DNA of 36,557 bases from Methylobacterium ajmalii (GTDB taxonomy: Bacteria; Pseudomonadota; Alphaproteobacteria; Rhizobiales; Beijerinckiaceae): positions 1 to 36,557 of the forward strand of contig NZ_JACWCT010000054.1 of the NCBI RefSeq assembly GCF_016613415.1. The letters run 5' to 3'. The notes beneath the pieces were generated by a model, which saw only the letters and a list, made by a program, of their open reading frames with translations, had not been told where the DNA came from and searched no databases. The position numbers and the translations under genes were made by a program. This document shows, in pieces, positions 23,872 to 32,143 of the stretch (position 1 is its first letter; each line of letters begins with the position of its first letter).

Positions 23872-24714
23872 ATGCCGGTGAGCCACAGTGATGCCCGCGC
23901 CAGCGGACCGGCCTCGGCCCTCGTCGCCGACCGCGACCCCGCTTTGCGCGGCAGGCTGGCGGAGCTGATCCGGGCGCACGATCCCTCGCTGGTCATCATC
24001 GAGGCGGAGACGAGCCGAGACACCTGCGAACTCTGCCTGCTCCACCGCCCGGTTCTCGCCTTCGTCGGCCTGCAATTCGAGGATGCGACCGGCCCGGAGG
24101 CCGTCGCCCGGTTCAAGGCGCAGGGCTACGTCGTGCCCTGCCTGATCCTGGTGGCCTCGCAGATCTTCCCGCGCTGGACCGAGGTCGCCCAGCACCTCGA
24201 CGCGCACGAGTTCCTGCGCCTGCCCCTCGACGAGGGGCACGTCGCCGGCCTGCTCCAGGCCCATGCCCGGCGCCGTCAGCCGACCCGGCTGCTGCTCGTC
24301 GACAGCGCTCCGCAGAGCCGGGCCCTGGTGCGGCGCATCCTGGCGACCTCCGGGTTCCGCCTCGCGGTCGACGAGATCGAGAGTGCCCCGCACGCCCTGA
24401 AGCTCGCCCGGCAGGCGGCCTGCGACGTCGCGCTGATCGACCTCGGCCTGCGCGGCGGCGGCGGCGGGCTCGAGCTCGCCTGCCAGATCCGCGAGGTGGC
24501 GCCCGAGACGCCGCTGGTGCTGATGACCGGGGGCGACGCCGCCACCATGGCGCATGCCTCGCGCCATTTCGGCATCGACTACGTGCTGAGGAAGCCGTTC
24601 TTCGCCCGCGACGTCGACCGGGTGCTCTACCACGTGCTCGACCTGCGCCGGCCCTACCTGCTCAACGCCATCACCGAAGCCTTGCCGGCACAGGCCTCCT
24701 CCCGCACGGCCTGA
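23872..24714 (+). CDS. Response regulator with a degenerate receiver followed by a functional receiver
   Basis: This 280-residue protein has no output domain. Residues about 15-130 form a CheY-like fold (SALVADRDPALRGRLAELI...) in which the phospho-acceptor position is Gly66 (AFVGLQ) and the conserved Lys before Pro118 is Leu, so it should not be phosphorylated. Residues about 138-255 form a second receiver with acidic Asp144, phospho-acceptor Asp190 (CDVALIDLGLRG) and Lys241 (LRKPF). Such REC-REC proteins act as phosphorelay intermediates or binding partners. The large hybrid kinase 4 kb upstream is a possible, unproven, partner. Confidence 0.8.
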   Translation: MPVSHSDARASGPASALVADRDPALRGRLAELIRAHDPSLVIIEAETSRDTCELCLLHRPVLAFVGLQFEDATGPEAVARFKAQGYVVPCLILVASQIFPRWTEVAQHLDAHEFLRLPLDEGHVAGLLQAHARRRQPTRLLLVDSAPQSRALVRRILATSGFRLAVDEIESAPHALKLARQAACDVALIDLGLRGGGGGLELACQIREVAPETPLVLMTGGDAATMAHASRHFGIDYVLRKPFFARDVDRVLYHVLDLRRPYLLNAITEALPAQASSRTA

Positions 24715-24715
24715 A

Positions 24716-24730
24716 CCGTCGGGCCGACGG
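24716..24730. terminator. Short hairpin between convergent genes
   Basis: CCGTCG (24716-24721), loop GGC, CGACGG (24725-24730) lies in the 25-base gap between the response regulator and the convergent MFS gene. It could serve both strands, but no T-run is present on either side. Confidence 0.3.
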
Positions 24731-24739
24731 CCTCGCCCG

Positions 24740-26203
24740 TCACTCCGCCGGCACCTCGCGGGTGCGGCCGAGGGCGACGTGGGGCACCAGGAGGGCGGTG
24801 GCGAAGGCGAGCGCCGAGATCAGCAGCACCGCCCAGAAGGTCTGGTGCAGGGCGTGCTGCAGCACCAGCCGGACGCTCTCGGCATCGCCCGGCAGGCCGC
24901 CCGCCGCCAGCGCCTGCTGCAGGCTGTCGGCGGTGACCGTGCTGCCCGCCGCCGACAGGCCGTGGTTGAGCACCGCGCCGAACACCGTGGCGCCGAGCGT
25001 GCTGCCGAGGTTGCGCGAGAAGATGTTCGAGGCGGTGGCGCTGCCGCGCTGGGTCCAGGGCACGATCTCCTGGATCAGCATCAGGGCGGCGTTGCTGAGG
25101 AGCCCCATGCCGAAGCCCATCACCAGCGAGCCGAGGCCGGCCCGCACCGGCGAGCTGCCGGGCTCGAGGGTGACGAAGGCGACGGCGCCGAGGGGCAGCA
25201 GCAGGCTGCCGCAGACCAGGATGCGGCGAAGGCCGAAGCGGTGCAGGTTGCGCGCCGCCAGCGTCGCGCCCATCGGCCAGCCGAGCACCATCACGGTGAG
25301 CGCCATGCCGGCGACGATCGGGGTCTGGCCGAGCACGCCCTGGACGTACATCGGTAGGAAGGTGGTGAGCCCGATCAGGGCCATGCCGGCGAGCAGCGAG
25401 GCGGCGTTGGCCGCCGCGATCGGCCGGCGCCGCCAGAGCGAGGCGTCGATGACCGGCTCCGGCGCCCGGCGCTCCTGGACGGCGAGCAGCACCGCCGCCA
25501 CGAGGCCGACCCCCGCGGCCAGGCCGACGACCGGCCAGCGGCCCTCGCCGGCCTCGGTCAGCCCGACCATCAGGGCCGCAACCGTGAGCGTGAACAGCGC
25601 GGCACCCGCCGCGTCGACCGGCCGGCGCTCGCGCCGCTCGCCCTCGTGCAGGAAGGCCAGGAACAGGCCGCTCGCCACCACGCCGACCGGCAGGTTGATC
25701 CAGAAGATCCACGACCACGAGGCGTGCGCGACGATGAAGCCGCCGGCCAGCGGCCCGACCACCGCCGAGATCGCCCAGACGCTGGCGAGGAAGCCCTGGA
25801 TCCGCCCGCGCTCCTGGGCCGTGTAGAGGTCGCCCACGATGGTGAGCGAGACCGGCTGGATCGCGCCCGCGCCGATGCCCTGGATCAACCGGAAGGCGAT
25901 CATCGCCGGCATCGACCAGGCGAGGCCGCACAGGAAGGACGCCGCGAGGAAGACCGCGATGCCGATGAGCAGCACCGGCTTCCTGCCGTGGATGTCGGCG
26001 AGCTTGCCGAACACGATGGTGGCGGCGGTCTGGGTCAGGAGAAAGCCGGAGAAGACCCAGGCGTAGATCGACAGCCCGCCGAGCTCGCCGACGATGCCCG
26101 GCATCGCCGTCGAGACGATCGTGGCCTCGATCGCCACCATCGCCATCGCGGCCATCACGGCGGCGATCACGAGGGGACGGCGCGTCGTCCGGGGGGTCGT
26201 CAT
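24740..26203 (-). CDS. MFS multidrug-type efflux transporter (DHA2 family, 14 TMS)
   Basis: This 487-residue inner-membrane protein has about 14 hydrophobic segments. The A-type motif GKLADIHGRKPVLLIGI lies after the second helix and GIGAGAIQPVSLTIVGDLYTAQERGR in the fourth/fifth helix region. The AVVGPLAGGFIV...WIFWINLPVG pattern is the DHA2 drug:H+ antiporter signature (EmrB/QacA-like). The substrate is unknown. The ATG at 26203 has AGAAGAG upstream. An Lrp/AsnC regulator lies 170 bases upstream on the same strand, so export of an amino acid or related metabolite is possible, but that is inference. No EmrA-type membrane-fusion partner is adjacent. Confidence 0.92.
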   Translation of the reverse strand: MTTPRTTRRPLVIAAVMAAMAMVAIEATIVSTAMPGIVGELGGLSIYAWVFSGFLLTQTAATIVFGKLADIHGRKPVLLIGIAVFLAASFLCGLAWSMPAMIAFRLIQGIGAGAIQPVSLTIVGDLYTAQERGRIQGFLASVWAISAVVGPLAGGFIVAHASWSWIFWINLPVGVVASGLFLAFLHEGERRERRPVDAAGAALFTLTVAALMVGLTEAGEGRWPVVGLAAGVGLVAAVLLAVQERRAPEPVIDASLWRRRPIAAANAASLLAGMALIGLTTFLPMYVQGVLGQTPIVAGMALTVMVLGWPMGATLAARNLHRFGLRRILVCGSLLLPLGAVAFVTLEPGSSPVRAGLGSLVMGFGMGLLSNAALMLIQEIVPWTQRGSATASNIFSRNLGSTLGATVFGAVLNHGLSAAGSTVTADSLQQALAAGGLPGDAESVRLVLQHALHQTFWAVLLISALAFATALLVPHVALGRTREVPAE

Positions 26204-26373
26204 GGGGCTCTTCTCGACGGGGCGGCTTTGGGCGTGGCGTCGCCGGCAGGGGAGGGGGCCTCGCGGGAGGAACCGCCCCGGCGACGTCTCGCGTCGCAGC
26301 TAAACCGATCGGCCCGGAAAGCAACCGGCGCCGCGCGCAGGCCAGACCCGCGCAGTGCCGGCCCGGCCTCGCC

Positions 26374-26835
26374 TCACTCGGCGTAAGTCACCGGCAGTGC
26401 CGTCGTGTACTTGATCCGCTCCATCGCGAAGGCGGAACTGACGTCGTACAGGTCGACCGACTGGATCAACCGCTTGTAGACCCGGTCGTAGGCCGCGATG
26501 TCGGGCACGACGATGCGCAGGAGGTAATCGGTCTCGCCGCTCATGCGGTAGAACTCGACCACCTCCGGGATGCTCATCACGGCGGCGCAGAAGCGCTCGG
26601 CCCAGTCGGCGGTGTGGCGGTTGGTGCGCACCGAGACGAACACCGTGACGCCGACCCGCATCCGGTCGGGGTCGAGGAGCGCCACCCGGCGCTGGATCAC
26701 CCCTTGCGCCTCAAGCTTCTGGATCCGCCGCCAGCACGGCGAGGCGGAGAGGCCGACCCGGGCAGCGATCGCCTCGAGCGAATCGGCCGCGTTCTCCTGG
26801 AGGCACAACAGGATTTTTCGGTCGAACTCGTCCAC
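26374..26835 (-). CDS. Lrp/AsnC family transcriptional regulator
   Basis: This 153-residue protein starts at GTG 26835 (MDEFDRKILLCLQENAADS), the normal Lrp start; the frame is open to 26973 but that extension is not conserved. The N-terminal winged helix-turn-helix (ADSLEAIAARVGLSASPCWRRIQKLEAQGVI) is followed by a RAM/AsnC ligand-binding domain. The latter includes VVEFYRMSGETDYLLRIVVPDIAAYDRVYKRL, typical of a feast/famine regulator sensing an amino acid. It is divergent from the DUF6356 gene and upstream of the MFS exporter on its own strand. A dyad at the start codon suggests autoregulation. Confidence 0.92.
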   Translation of the reverse strand: MDEFDRKILLCLQENAADSLEAIAARVGLSASPCWRRIQKLEAQGVIQRRVALLDPDRMRVGVTVFVSVRTNRHTADWAERFCAAVMSIPEVVEFYRMSGETDYLLRIVVPDIAAYDRVYKRLIQSVDLYDVSSAFAMERIKYTTALPVTYAE

Positions 26836-26859
26836 GCGAAAATTTTCCAGTCTTTCGCG
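26835..26859. promoter_or_regulatory. Dyad overlapping the lrp start region (candidate autoregulatory site)
   Basis: CGCGAAA (26835-26841) and TTTCGCG (26853-26859) form a 7-bp inverted repeat with 11-base spacing. The left part overlaps the self-complementary GAAAATTTTC (26838-26847). It sits exactly at the 5' end of the Lrp-type gene within a 149-base divergent intergenic region. AT-rich dyads like this are typical Lrp/AsnC targets. Confidence 0.45.
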
Positions 26860-26984
26860 CTCACGCGCAACCTGTTTGCGCCAGCCTACGAAGAAGGGGC
26901 AAAATTCGCAATCCGGCTTCGCGGCCCCCGTGCGATCCTCAAGCTGCCTTTCGAAACACCGAACCGAGCCCAACGAGGAGCCCG

Positions 26985-27236
26985 ATGTCGAAGCTGTCCT
27001 TCTCCGAGCACCCCGCCGCCGTGGGCGAGACCTATCTCGAGCATATGGGCGTCGCGACCGGTTTCGGCTTCAGCATGATCGTCGGCGGCCTCGCCTGCCT
27101 GGTGCACGGGATCCTGCCCTTCGCCTTCACCAGCACCGGTTCGCGCACCATCGTGCGGCTGCACGACCGCATGGTGGCGAACCGCACCCGCGCCGCCCAG
27201 CACCGGTCCGACGCCGCCTCGGCGATCTCGGCCTGA
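26985..27236 (+). CDS. DUF6356 family small membrane protein
   Basis: The protein has 83 residues. The pattern 'F.EHPA.VGETYLEHM..A..FG..M..GG.ACL.HG.LPF.F..TGS.T...LHDRMV' is that of DUF6356, a short protein with one or two membrane segments (about residues 22-48) common in Hyphomicrobiales. Function is unknown. It is divergent from the lrp gene and shares its promoter region, so the Lrp-type protein may also control it. Confidence 0.8.
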   Translation: MSKLSFSEHPAAVGETYLEHMGVATGFGFSMIVGGLACLVHGILPFAFTSTGSRTIVRLHDRMVANRTRAAQHRSDAASAISA

Positions 27237-27300
27237 GGCCGCCGTCACGGCTTGACGTTTCCGGGGTATTTCCAGACCCTGGCTCCCTGAACGGTTCCGG

Positions 27301-27324
27301 CGGGCGCCCGACTTGCGGCGCCCG
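27301..27324 (+). terminator. Hairpin upstream of the substrate-binding-protein gene
   Basis: CGGGCGCC (27301-27308), loop CGACTTGC, GGCGCCCG (27317-27324) is a perfect 8-bp stem in the 120-base gap after the DUF6356 gene. No T-run. It could end that transcript or shape the 5' leader of the next. Confidence 0.35.
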
Positions 27325-27356
27325 GACACGGGCCGAGAACCAGGGAGCATTCGCCC

Positions 27357-28358
27357 ATGCCGTTCCTCAGGCGCGCCGTCGGCGCGCTGGCCGTCGCGCT
27401 CGGCCTCGCCGCCCCCGCCGCGAAGGCCGAGACCGGAGAGGTCCGCTTCACCCGCCAGCCCGGCCTGATCTACATGCCGATGGTGCTGGCCGAGCAGCAG
27501 CGCCTGGTCGAGAAGCACGTCGCGGCCGCCGGCCTCGGCGACGTGAAGGTGAGCTGGGTCACGCTGACGAGCGGCGGCGCCTCCGTCGACGCGCTGATTT
27601 CCGGCAACGTCGATTTCGTCACCAGCGGCGCCACCAACCTGCTGCTCGCCTGGGACCGCACCCGCGGCGAGGTGAAGGGGCTCGCCGCCTCGGCCGGCGC
27701 GCCGATGCTGCTCGTCACCCGCAACCCGGCGGTGAAGACGCTGGCCGACTTCTCGGCCAAGGACCGGATCGCGGTGCCGACCGTGAAGGTCTCGGCCCAG
27801 GCCGTGATGCTGCAGATCGCCGCCGAGCGCCAGTTCGGCGAGGCCGGCCGCAACAAGCTCGACGCGATCACGATCCAGCTCGGCCATCCCGACGCGGTCG
27901 GCGCGCTACTGGGCGGCACCAGCGAGGTCAACAGCCACTTCTCGCTGCCGCCCTACCAGCAGATCGAGCTGAAGGACCCGAAGATCCACGTCGTGCTCAA
28001 CTCCTACGACGTGGTCGGGGGCCCCTTGAGCAACGCCATCGTGTTCGGTCGCGGCAAGTTCATGGAGCAGAACCCGAAGACCACCGCCGCGGTGCTCGCC
28101 GCGATCGACGAGGCCAACGCGCTGATCCGCGACGATCCGAAGAAGGCGGCCACGCTCTACCTTGCCGCCACCAAGGAGAAGTTCGAGCCCGACGAGCTCG
28201 TCGCGATGATGAAGCAGCCCGGCGTCGTCTTCTCGACCACGCCCTACGGCACGATGCTGCAGGCCGATCACCTCTCGAAGGCCGGGGTGCTGAAGAACCG
28301 GCCGAAGGAGTGGAAGGAGTTCTTCTACAAGGCGGTGCACGGCCAGCCGGGTACCTGA
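27357..28358 (+). CDS. ABC transporter substrate-binding protein (NitT/TauT type), orphan
   Basis: The protein has 333 residues with a Sec signal peptide (MPFLRRAVGALAVALGLAA...AKA, cleavage expected near residue 23). The mature part has the NMT1/SsuA-like periplasmic binding fold: a VRFTRQPGLIYMPMVLAE strand-helix start, LTSGGASVDALISGNVDFV, IAVPTVKVSAQAVML and a late 'L.AIDEANALI.DDP' helix. Ligands in this family include nitrate, taurine, alkanesulfonates and thiamine precursors; none can be chosen here. No permease or ATPase gene lies beside it, so the transporter must be encoded elsewhere. GGGAG lies upstream of the ATG. Confidence 0.88.
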   Translation: MPFLRRAVGALAVALGLAAPAAKAETGEVRFTRQPGLIYMPMVLAEQQRLVEKHVAAAGLGDVKVSWVTLTSGGASVDALISGNVDFVTSGATNLLLAWDRTRGEVKGLAASAGAPMLLVTRNPAVKTLADFSAKDRIAVPTVKVSAQAVMLQIAAERQFGEAGRNKLDAITIQLGHPDAVGALLGGTSEVNSHFSLPPYQQIELKDPKIHVVLNSYDVVGGPLSNAIVFGRGKFMEQNPKTTAAVLAAIDEANALIRDDPKKAATLYLAATKEKFEPDELVAMMKQPGVVFSTTPYGTMLQADHLSKAGVLKNRPKEWKEFFYKAVHGQPGT

Positions 28359-28368
28359 GAGAGGGGCG

Positions 28369-28396
28369 GCGCCCGATCGCGGTTGCGACCGGGCGC
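28369..28396 (+). terminator. Hairpin after the substrate-binding-protein gene
   Basis: GCGCCCG (28369-28375) pairs with CGGGCGC (28390-28396), and the interior TCGC-GGTT-GCGA extends the stem past one mismatch. It begins 10 bases after the stop. No T-run, so a Rho-independent role is uncertain. Confidence 0.45.
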
Positions 28397-28472
28397 TGCA
28401 CCGGATCCTGGGTTCGGCCGCGCCCCTTTCCGACGAACCGGCTCCCGTATCGTCGAAAACATGCTCGGGCCG

Positions 28473-28808
28473 TCAGCGCGGCAGGATGTCGAGCCCGCCG
28501 CGGCCGAGGGTCGTCGCGCCGAGGTCGCATTCGGCCACGCTGTTGACCGGATACGCGACGGCACCGGAGGCCGAGGCGCCGCCGGTGCCGTAGCCGTAGG
28601 CGGTGCGGTCCCAGCCGCTCGCGGCCCGCACCGGGCGGGCGCCCGGGCGCGGGTAGGGGCCGACGACGTCGTGGTCGAACGGGGTCCAGAGCCGGCAATC
28701 GTAGCCGGGGAGGCCCGGGACGAGCGGGCCGACGGGGGCGCGGTTCCGTGGAGCGGCGAGCGCCAGGCTCGGCAGCAGGGCCGCGACGATGACGATGCTT
28801 CGGATCAT
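28473..28808 (-). CDS. Small secreted protein of unknown function
   Basis: The protein has 111 residues. A clear signal peptide (MIRSIVIVAALLPSLALAAP, cleavage after ALA) leaves about 92 residues. These are rich in Gly/Pro/Arg with two Cys (in YDCRLW and AECDLG) that could form one disulfide in the periplasm. The YGYGTGGASASG stretch is low complexity. I do not recognise a domain. It is monocistronic and minus strand, facing the substrate-binding-protein gene. Confidence 0.65.
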   Translation of the reverse strand: MIRSIVIVAALLPSLALAAPRNRAPVGPLVPGLPGYDCRLWTPFDHDVVGPYPRPGARPVRAASGWDRTAYGYGTGGASASGAVAYPVNSVAECDLGATTLGRGGLDILPR

Positions 28809-29105
28809 GCCCCGGTTCCTCCGCCGTCCCGGCCGTCGGTCTTCGAGGCCCGAGATAGGCCGATCCGGGTGGCGTGCCAGCGGATCGTGGTGGTGCCGGA
28901 CGACGCGCGCATGTCCGGCCCGACGATGCTCGCGGTCACCACGTCGTTCCGGGGCCGCGGATGCCGCAGGATCGTCGGATCGGTGTTCCGGTTCGCGGCC
29001 CGAGAATGAGCCGCAGTGCGTCCGCCAATGCGGGCGACGAGATGCCGGCGCGTCCCGATGCCGGCTTTCCGTCCCCTGCCTGGGCCCGCCTCTCCGGAAA
29101 AAAAA
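28809..29105. other. Intergenic stretch with no recognised content
   Basis: These 297 bases lie between two small secreted-protein genes transcribed leftward. Open frames on the plus strand are GC-bias artefacts without conserved character. Near 29099-29106 a run of eight A (T on the coding strand of the leftward gene) directly follows the stop codon, without a preceding stem. Confidence 0.5.
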
Positions 29106-29420
29106 TCAGTCGCGGCAGGTGATCCGGATCGGGCGGTCGGAGGGCTTCACCGCGGGGGCGGCCTCGATCGCGCCGGTATAGTCGTCCTGGGCGGCGATGC
29201 CGTAGGAGGCCGACTTGGCGTAGCCCTGCGACTCGCACCAGGCATCCGCCACCACCTGGCCGCACTCGCCGCCGGTGGTCAGGCACTCGGCGACGCCGTA
29301 GCCGTCGCTCGAGGGGATCAGGAAGGTCTTCTCCACGCCGGGCGTCTGCGATGCGGCGTGCGCCGGGAGGGCGGCGGCCAGGACACCGAGGGCGCTGAGG
29401 ACGGCGAGGGTGCGACGCAT
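29106..29420 (-). CDS. Small secreted four-cysteine protein of unknown function
   Basis: The protein has 104 residues. A signal peptide MRRTLAVLSALGVLAAALPAHA precedes a mature part of about 82 residues with four Cys (AECLTTGGEC, WCESQG, ITCRD), suggesting two disulfides in the periplasm. The mature sequence 'GVAECLT.GGECG..VADAWCES.GY..S.SYG' is coherent and looks like a real conserved family of Hyphomicrobiales. I cannot name a function. It is not in an operon with recognised genes. Confidence 0.75.
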   Translation of the reverse strand: MRRTLAVLSALGVLAAALPAHAASQTPGVEKTFLIPSSDGYGVAECLTTGGECGQVVADAWCESQGYAKSASYGIAAQDDYTGAIEAAPAVKPSDRPIRITCRD

Positions 29421-29767
29421 GGGGCAAACCTTCTGAACGGAGCCGTCGGCATCCGGCTCCGGCCCGACACTGGGCGGGGGTGGTAAACAATCTCTCTACG
29501 CATCGTGCGAGCGGGACGATTACGCAGGGTCCGGACGGGGCTTGGCCCCGGCGGCGTCTGCCTTCTCGAATTGCTCACGGAATTGGGCTAACCCGGATCG
29601 GCGCTCCCGGGCGTCTCACCCGTGCAACAGGCGGCCGCCGCGGTCGCCGGGGCGCGGCGGTCCCGGGGGTGGTCCGGCCGGGCCCGAAGCCCGGCCCGGC
29701 AACGACTTAGAACCTTGGCCGGCGCGTCCCGCGGCGCCCCGGCCCGCTCTCCTCCCGCAGGTGTTTC
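29421..29767. other. Intergenic stretch upstream of cysS
   Basis: These 347 bases hold the divergent promoters of the four-cysteine secreted protein and of cysS. The only structure I see is the hairpin GCCGGGC (29677-29683)-CCGAA-GCCCGGC (29689-29695), about 70 bases before the cysS ATG. No gene is recognised; no T-box-like leader is apparent. Confidence 0.5.
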
Positions 29768-31147
29768 ATGGCCTCGCTGTTGCGCCTCTACAACACGCTC
29801 TCCCGGGCCAAGGAGCCGCTCCGGCCGATCGATTCGGGCCGGGTGCGGATGTATGCCTGCGGCCCGACCGTCTACGACGCGGCCCATATCGGCAACGCCC
29901 GGCCGCTGATCGTCTTCGACCTGCTCTTCCGGCTGCTGCGCCACCTCTACGGGGCCGACGCGGTGACCTACGCCCGCAACGTCACGGACGTGGACGACAA
30001 GATCAACGCCCGGGCGGCGGAGCGCGGCATCACCATCCGCGAGCTGACCGACGGGACGCTGGCGCAGTTCCACGACGACATCCGCCGCCTCGGCATCCTG
30101 CTGCCCGACGACGTGAACGTGCCGGGCCGTCCGCCCGCGATGATCGAGCCGCGGGCGACCGACCACATCGTCGAGATGACGGCGCTGATCGACCGGCTGG
30201 TGGCCGCCGGCCACGCCTACGTGGCCGAGGACCACGTGCTGTTCGACGTGCCCTCGATGCCCGATTACGGCGCCCTGTCGCGCCGTCCCCTCGACGAGAT
30301 GGAGGCCGGCGCCCGGGTCGACGTGGCGCCCTACAAGCGCTCGCCCCTCGACTTCGTGCTGTGGAAGCCCTCGAAGCCCGGCGAGCCGTCCTGGCCCTCG
30401 CCCGGCGGGATCGGCGTCGCGGGCCGCCCGGGCTGGCACATCGAGTGCTCGGCGATGGCCTGGAAGCATCTCGGCGAGACCTTCGACATCCATGCCGGCG
30501 GCATCGACCTGGTGTTCCCCCACCACGAGAACGAGGTGGCGCAGACCCGCTGCTGCTTCGGCACGCCGGTGATGGCCAACCTCTGGCTCCACAACGGCTT
30601 CCTGCAGGTCGAGGGGGAGAAGATGTCGAAGTCGCTCGGCAACTTCGTGACCCTGCGCGAGGTGCTGGCGGACTGGCCCGGCGAGGTCGTGCGCCTCGCC
30701 ATGCTGCGCACCCATTACCGGCAGCCGATCGACTGGACCCTGCGCGGCCTCGAAGAAGCGAGCCGCACCCTCGACCGCTGGTACGAGGCCGCCGGCGACG
30801 CTGAGCCCGGGCCCGCCCCCGACAGCGTGCTCGAGCCGCTGCTCGACGACCTCAACACCCCGGCCGCACTCGGCGAGGTCCACCGCCTCGCCGACCCGGC
30901 CTCGCTCAAGGCCGGCGCCGGCCTGCTCGGGCTCCTCGGGCAGACCAAGTCCGCCCGCGCCCAGGCGGCGGTGGCGGCCTCCGGCGTCGACGCGGCCGAG
31001 GTGGAACGGCTCATCGCCGAGCGCAAGGACGCCCGAACCCGCAAGGACTGGGCGGAATCCGACCGGATCCGCGGGGCGCTGACGGCGCTCGGCGTCACGG
31101 TGAAGGACAACAAGGACGGGACGACGAGCTGGACGGTGAACCCGTAG
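29768..31147 (+). CDS. cysS: Cysteinyl-tRNA synthetase
   Basis: This 459-residue class I aminoacyl-tRNA synthetase charges tRNA-Cys. The N-terminal Rossmann core carries HIGN (40-43) and the KMSKS motif (285-289, [10 protein letters not shown]). Zinc ligands that read the cysteine substrate are Cys31 ([10 protein letters not shown]), Cys227 (HIECSAM), His252 and Glu254 or its neighbour ([10 protein letters not shown]). The C-terminal part has the anticodon-binding helical bundle and ends [12 protein letters not shown]. The length is normal. AGG lies upstream of the ATG at 29768. Confidence 0.97.
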   Translation: MASLLRLYNTLSRAKEPLRPIDSGRVRMYACGPTVYDAAHIGNARPLIVFDLLFRLLRHLYGADAVTYARNVTDVDDKINARAAERGITIRELTDGTLAQFHDDIRRLGILLPDDVNVPGRPPAMIEPRATDHIVEMTALIDRLVAAGHAYVAEDHVLFDVPSMPDYGALSRRPLDEMEAGARVDVAPYKRSPLDFVLWKPSKPGEPSWPSPGGIGVAGRPGWHIECSAMAWKHLGETFDIHAGGIDLVFPHHENEVAQTRCCFGTPVMANLWLHNGFLQVEGEKMSKSLGNFVTLREVLADWPGEVVRLAMLRTHYRQPIDWTLRGLEEASRTLDRWYEAAGDAEPGPAPDSVLEPLLDDLNTPAALGEVHRLADPASLKAGAGLLGLLGQTKSARAQAAVAASGVDAAEVERLIAERKDARTRKDWAESDRIRGALTALGVTVKDNKDGTTSWTVNP

Positions 31148-31161
31148 ACCGAGACCGGCTC

Positions 31162-31180
31162 GGCCGGCCTCCGGCCGGCC
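31162..31180. terminator. Hairpin between convergent cysS and the DUF1737 gene
   Basis: GGCCGGCC (31162-31169), loop TCC, GGCCGGCC (31173-31180) lies in the 41-base gap between two convergent stop codons. The position suits a bidirectional terminator, though T-runs are absent. Confidence 0.45.
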
Positions 31181-31188
31181 CTTGCCCA

Positions 31189-31413
31189 TCAGGCGTGCGG
31201 GGTGGCGTCTCCCGGTGCATCGGCTGCGACCGCCGACGGCCAGACCACCGCCTGCGCCACGATCACGTCCGTGCCGTTGAAGGTGCAGGCGGGCGAGCCG
31301 TGGAGCCGGTAGCCGAGCGCCAGCGCCTCCGAGATCCGGCGGCAGAAGTTGGCGTCGTCCTTACCCGTGACCAGGCGGTAGGGCAGCATGTCGTTGGGGG
31401 GCTTCGAGTCCAA
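31189..31413 (-). CDS. DUF1737 domain-containing protein
   Basis: The protein has 74 residues when started at TTG 31413, which has a strong GAGGA site (complement of 31421-31425) at ideal spacing. The frame is also open from an ATG at 31449 (86 residues) but that lacks a comparable site. The core YRLVTGKDDANFCRRISEALALGYRLHGSPACTFNGTDVIVAQAVVW matches DUF1737, a short domain with a 'YRL.TG.DD..FC..V..AL..GW.L.GSP..TF.G' pattern found in many proteobacteria. Function is unknown. It is monocistronic and convergent with cysS. Confidence 0.85.
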   Translation of the reverse strand: MDSKPPNDMLPYRLVTGKDDANFCRRISEALALGYRLHGSPACTFNGTDVIVAQAVVWPSAVAADAPGDATPHA

Positions 31414-31666
31414 GGTTTGCTCCTCGTGAACCGCGATCCGGCGGAACATTTCTCGCCCTATCGCGGCTCGTCCGGCAACGCCATCATCAGGCTCCCCCGG
31501 TCCGCCCGGTCGATCGCCCGCCCAATGCAGCAGATCCGACGCCGCGGGTGTAGCGATCCGGCGCAGAAAAGCGGGAGGGCGATGCCCGGTCTCGTTCGAT
31601 CCGGCCTTCCGATCTCGAGGAGCGGATGGCCGAGCCCTGCGCCGAAAGGCTGTGCGGCCTCCCGCG

Positions 31667-32053
31667 CTAACGGCGCACGTTCGGCCAGATGGCCAGCACG
31701 GTCGGGAGCGCGGCGATTCGACTTAGCTCGTTCCCCGTCGCATCCAGGATGAACGACCGGGACGAGGCCAGGAACTTGCCCGGCTGCCTGCCGAGCGCGT
31801 CGGTCAGGGCCCGGCGGATCTCCGCAACCTTCGCCTCCATGGTTGAACTTGAGGTGGCGGATGGCAGAATGCTGAAACGGGCCTGCTGCGTGCCGATGCG
31901 GTTGCCGCCCGAAACCGCAATCTGAGGTACAGGCAAATCGACTTCGACGATGACTGTCGTCGGTTCTACGTCGGAATGCAGGACGTGGTCGCGCAACTCG
32001 TCCGAGCGGATCTTGCCAAGACTGATCGGCGTTGCCCCGGATTTCATCTGCAT
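31667..32053 (-). CDS. Stand-alone inhibitor-I9/subtilisin-propeptide-like protein, partner of the upstream S8 protease
   Basis: The protein has 128 residues and no signal peptide. The predicted order is strand (TTVIVEVDLP, 32-41), a 30-residue loop, helix (EAKVAEIRRALTDALG, 73-88), two strands (FLASSRSFILDAT), helix (ELSRIAALP, 109-117) and a last strand (VLAIWPN). This beta-alpha-beta-beta-alpha-beta order is that of I9/propeptide domains of subtilases. SxSF, then EL eight residues after the Phe, then a '[IV][WY].N.[RK]' end are all shared with the N-domain of the protease gene 90 bases upstream on the same strand. ATG 32053 has a clear GGAG site. Codon use (GTA, CCT, TCA, ATT, TTG) is less GC-biased than in neighbours. 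I infer a trans inhibitor or folding chaperone; not demonstrated. Confidence 0.7.
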   Translation of the reverse strand: MQMKSGATPISLGKIRSDELRDHVLHSDVEPTTVIVEVDLPVPQIAVSGGNRIGTQQARFSILPSATSSSTMEAKVAEIRRALTDALGRQPGKFLASSRSFILDATGNELSRIAALPTVLAIWPNVRR

Positions 32054-32143
32054 GTGCGATCTCCGTCGAGAACAAATTCGCGCGTCACACGGTTTTGCTC
32101 CCGTTCGATGAACAAACCTTGAATCACGGTCCGGTTCCGCCCG

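Noticed and set aside
28383..29009. 208-codon plus-strand frame after the substrate-binding protein
   Set aside because: It is antisense to the small secreted protein and consists of Arg/Gly/Ala/Val repeats typical of GC-bias shadows.
29099..29110. T-run right after the four-cysteine protein gene as a terminator
   Set aside because: No stem-loop precedes the run; it overlaps the stop codon itself.
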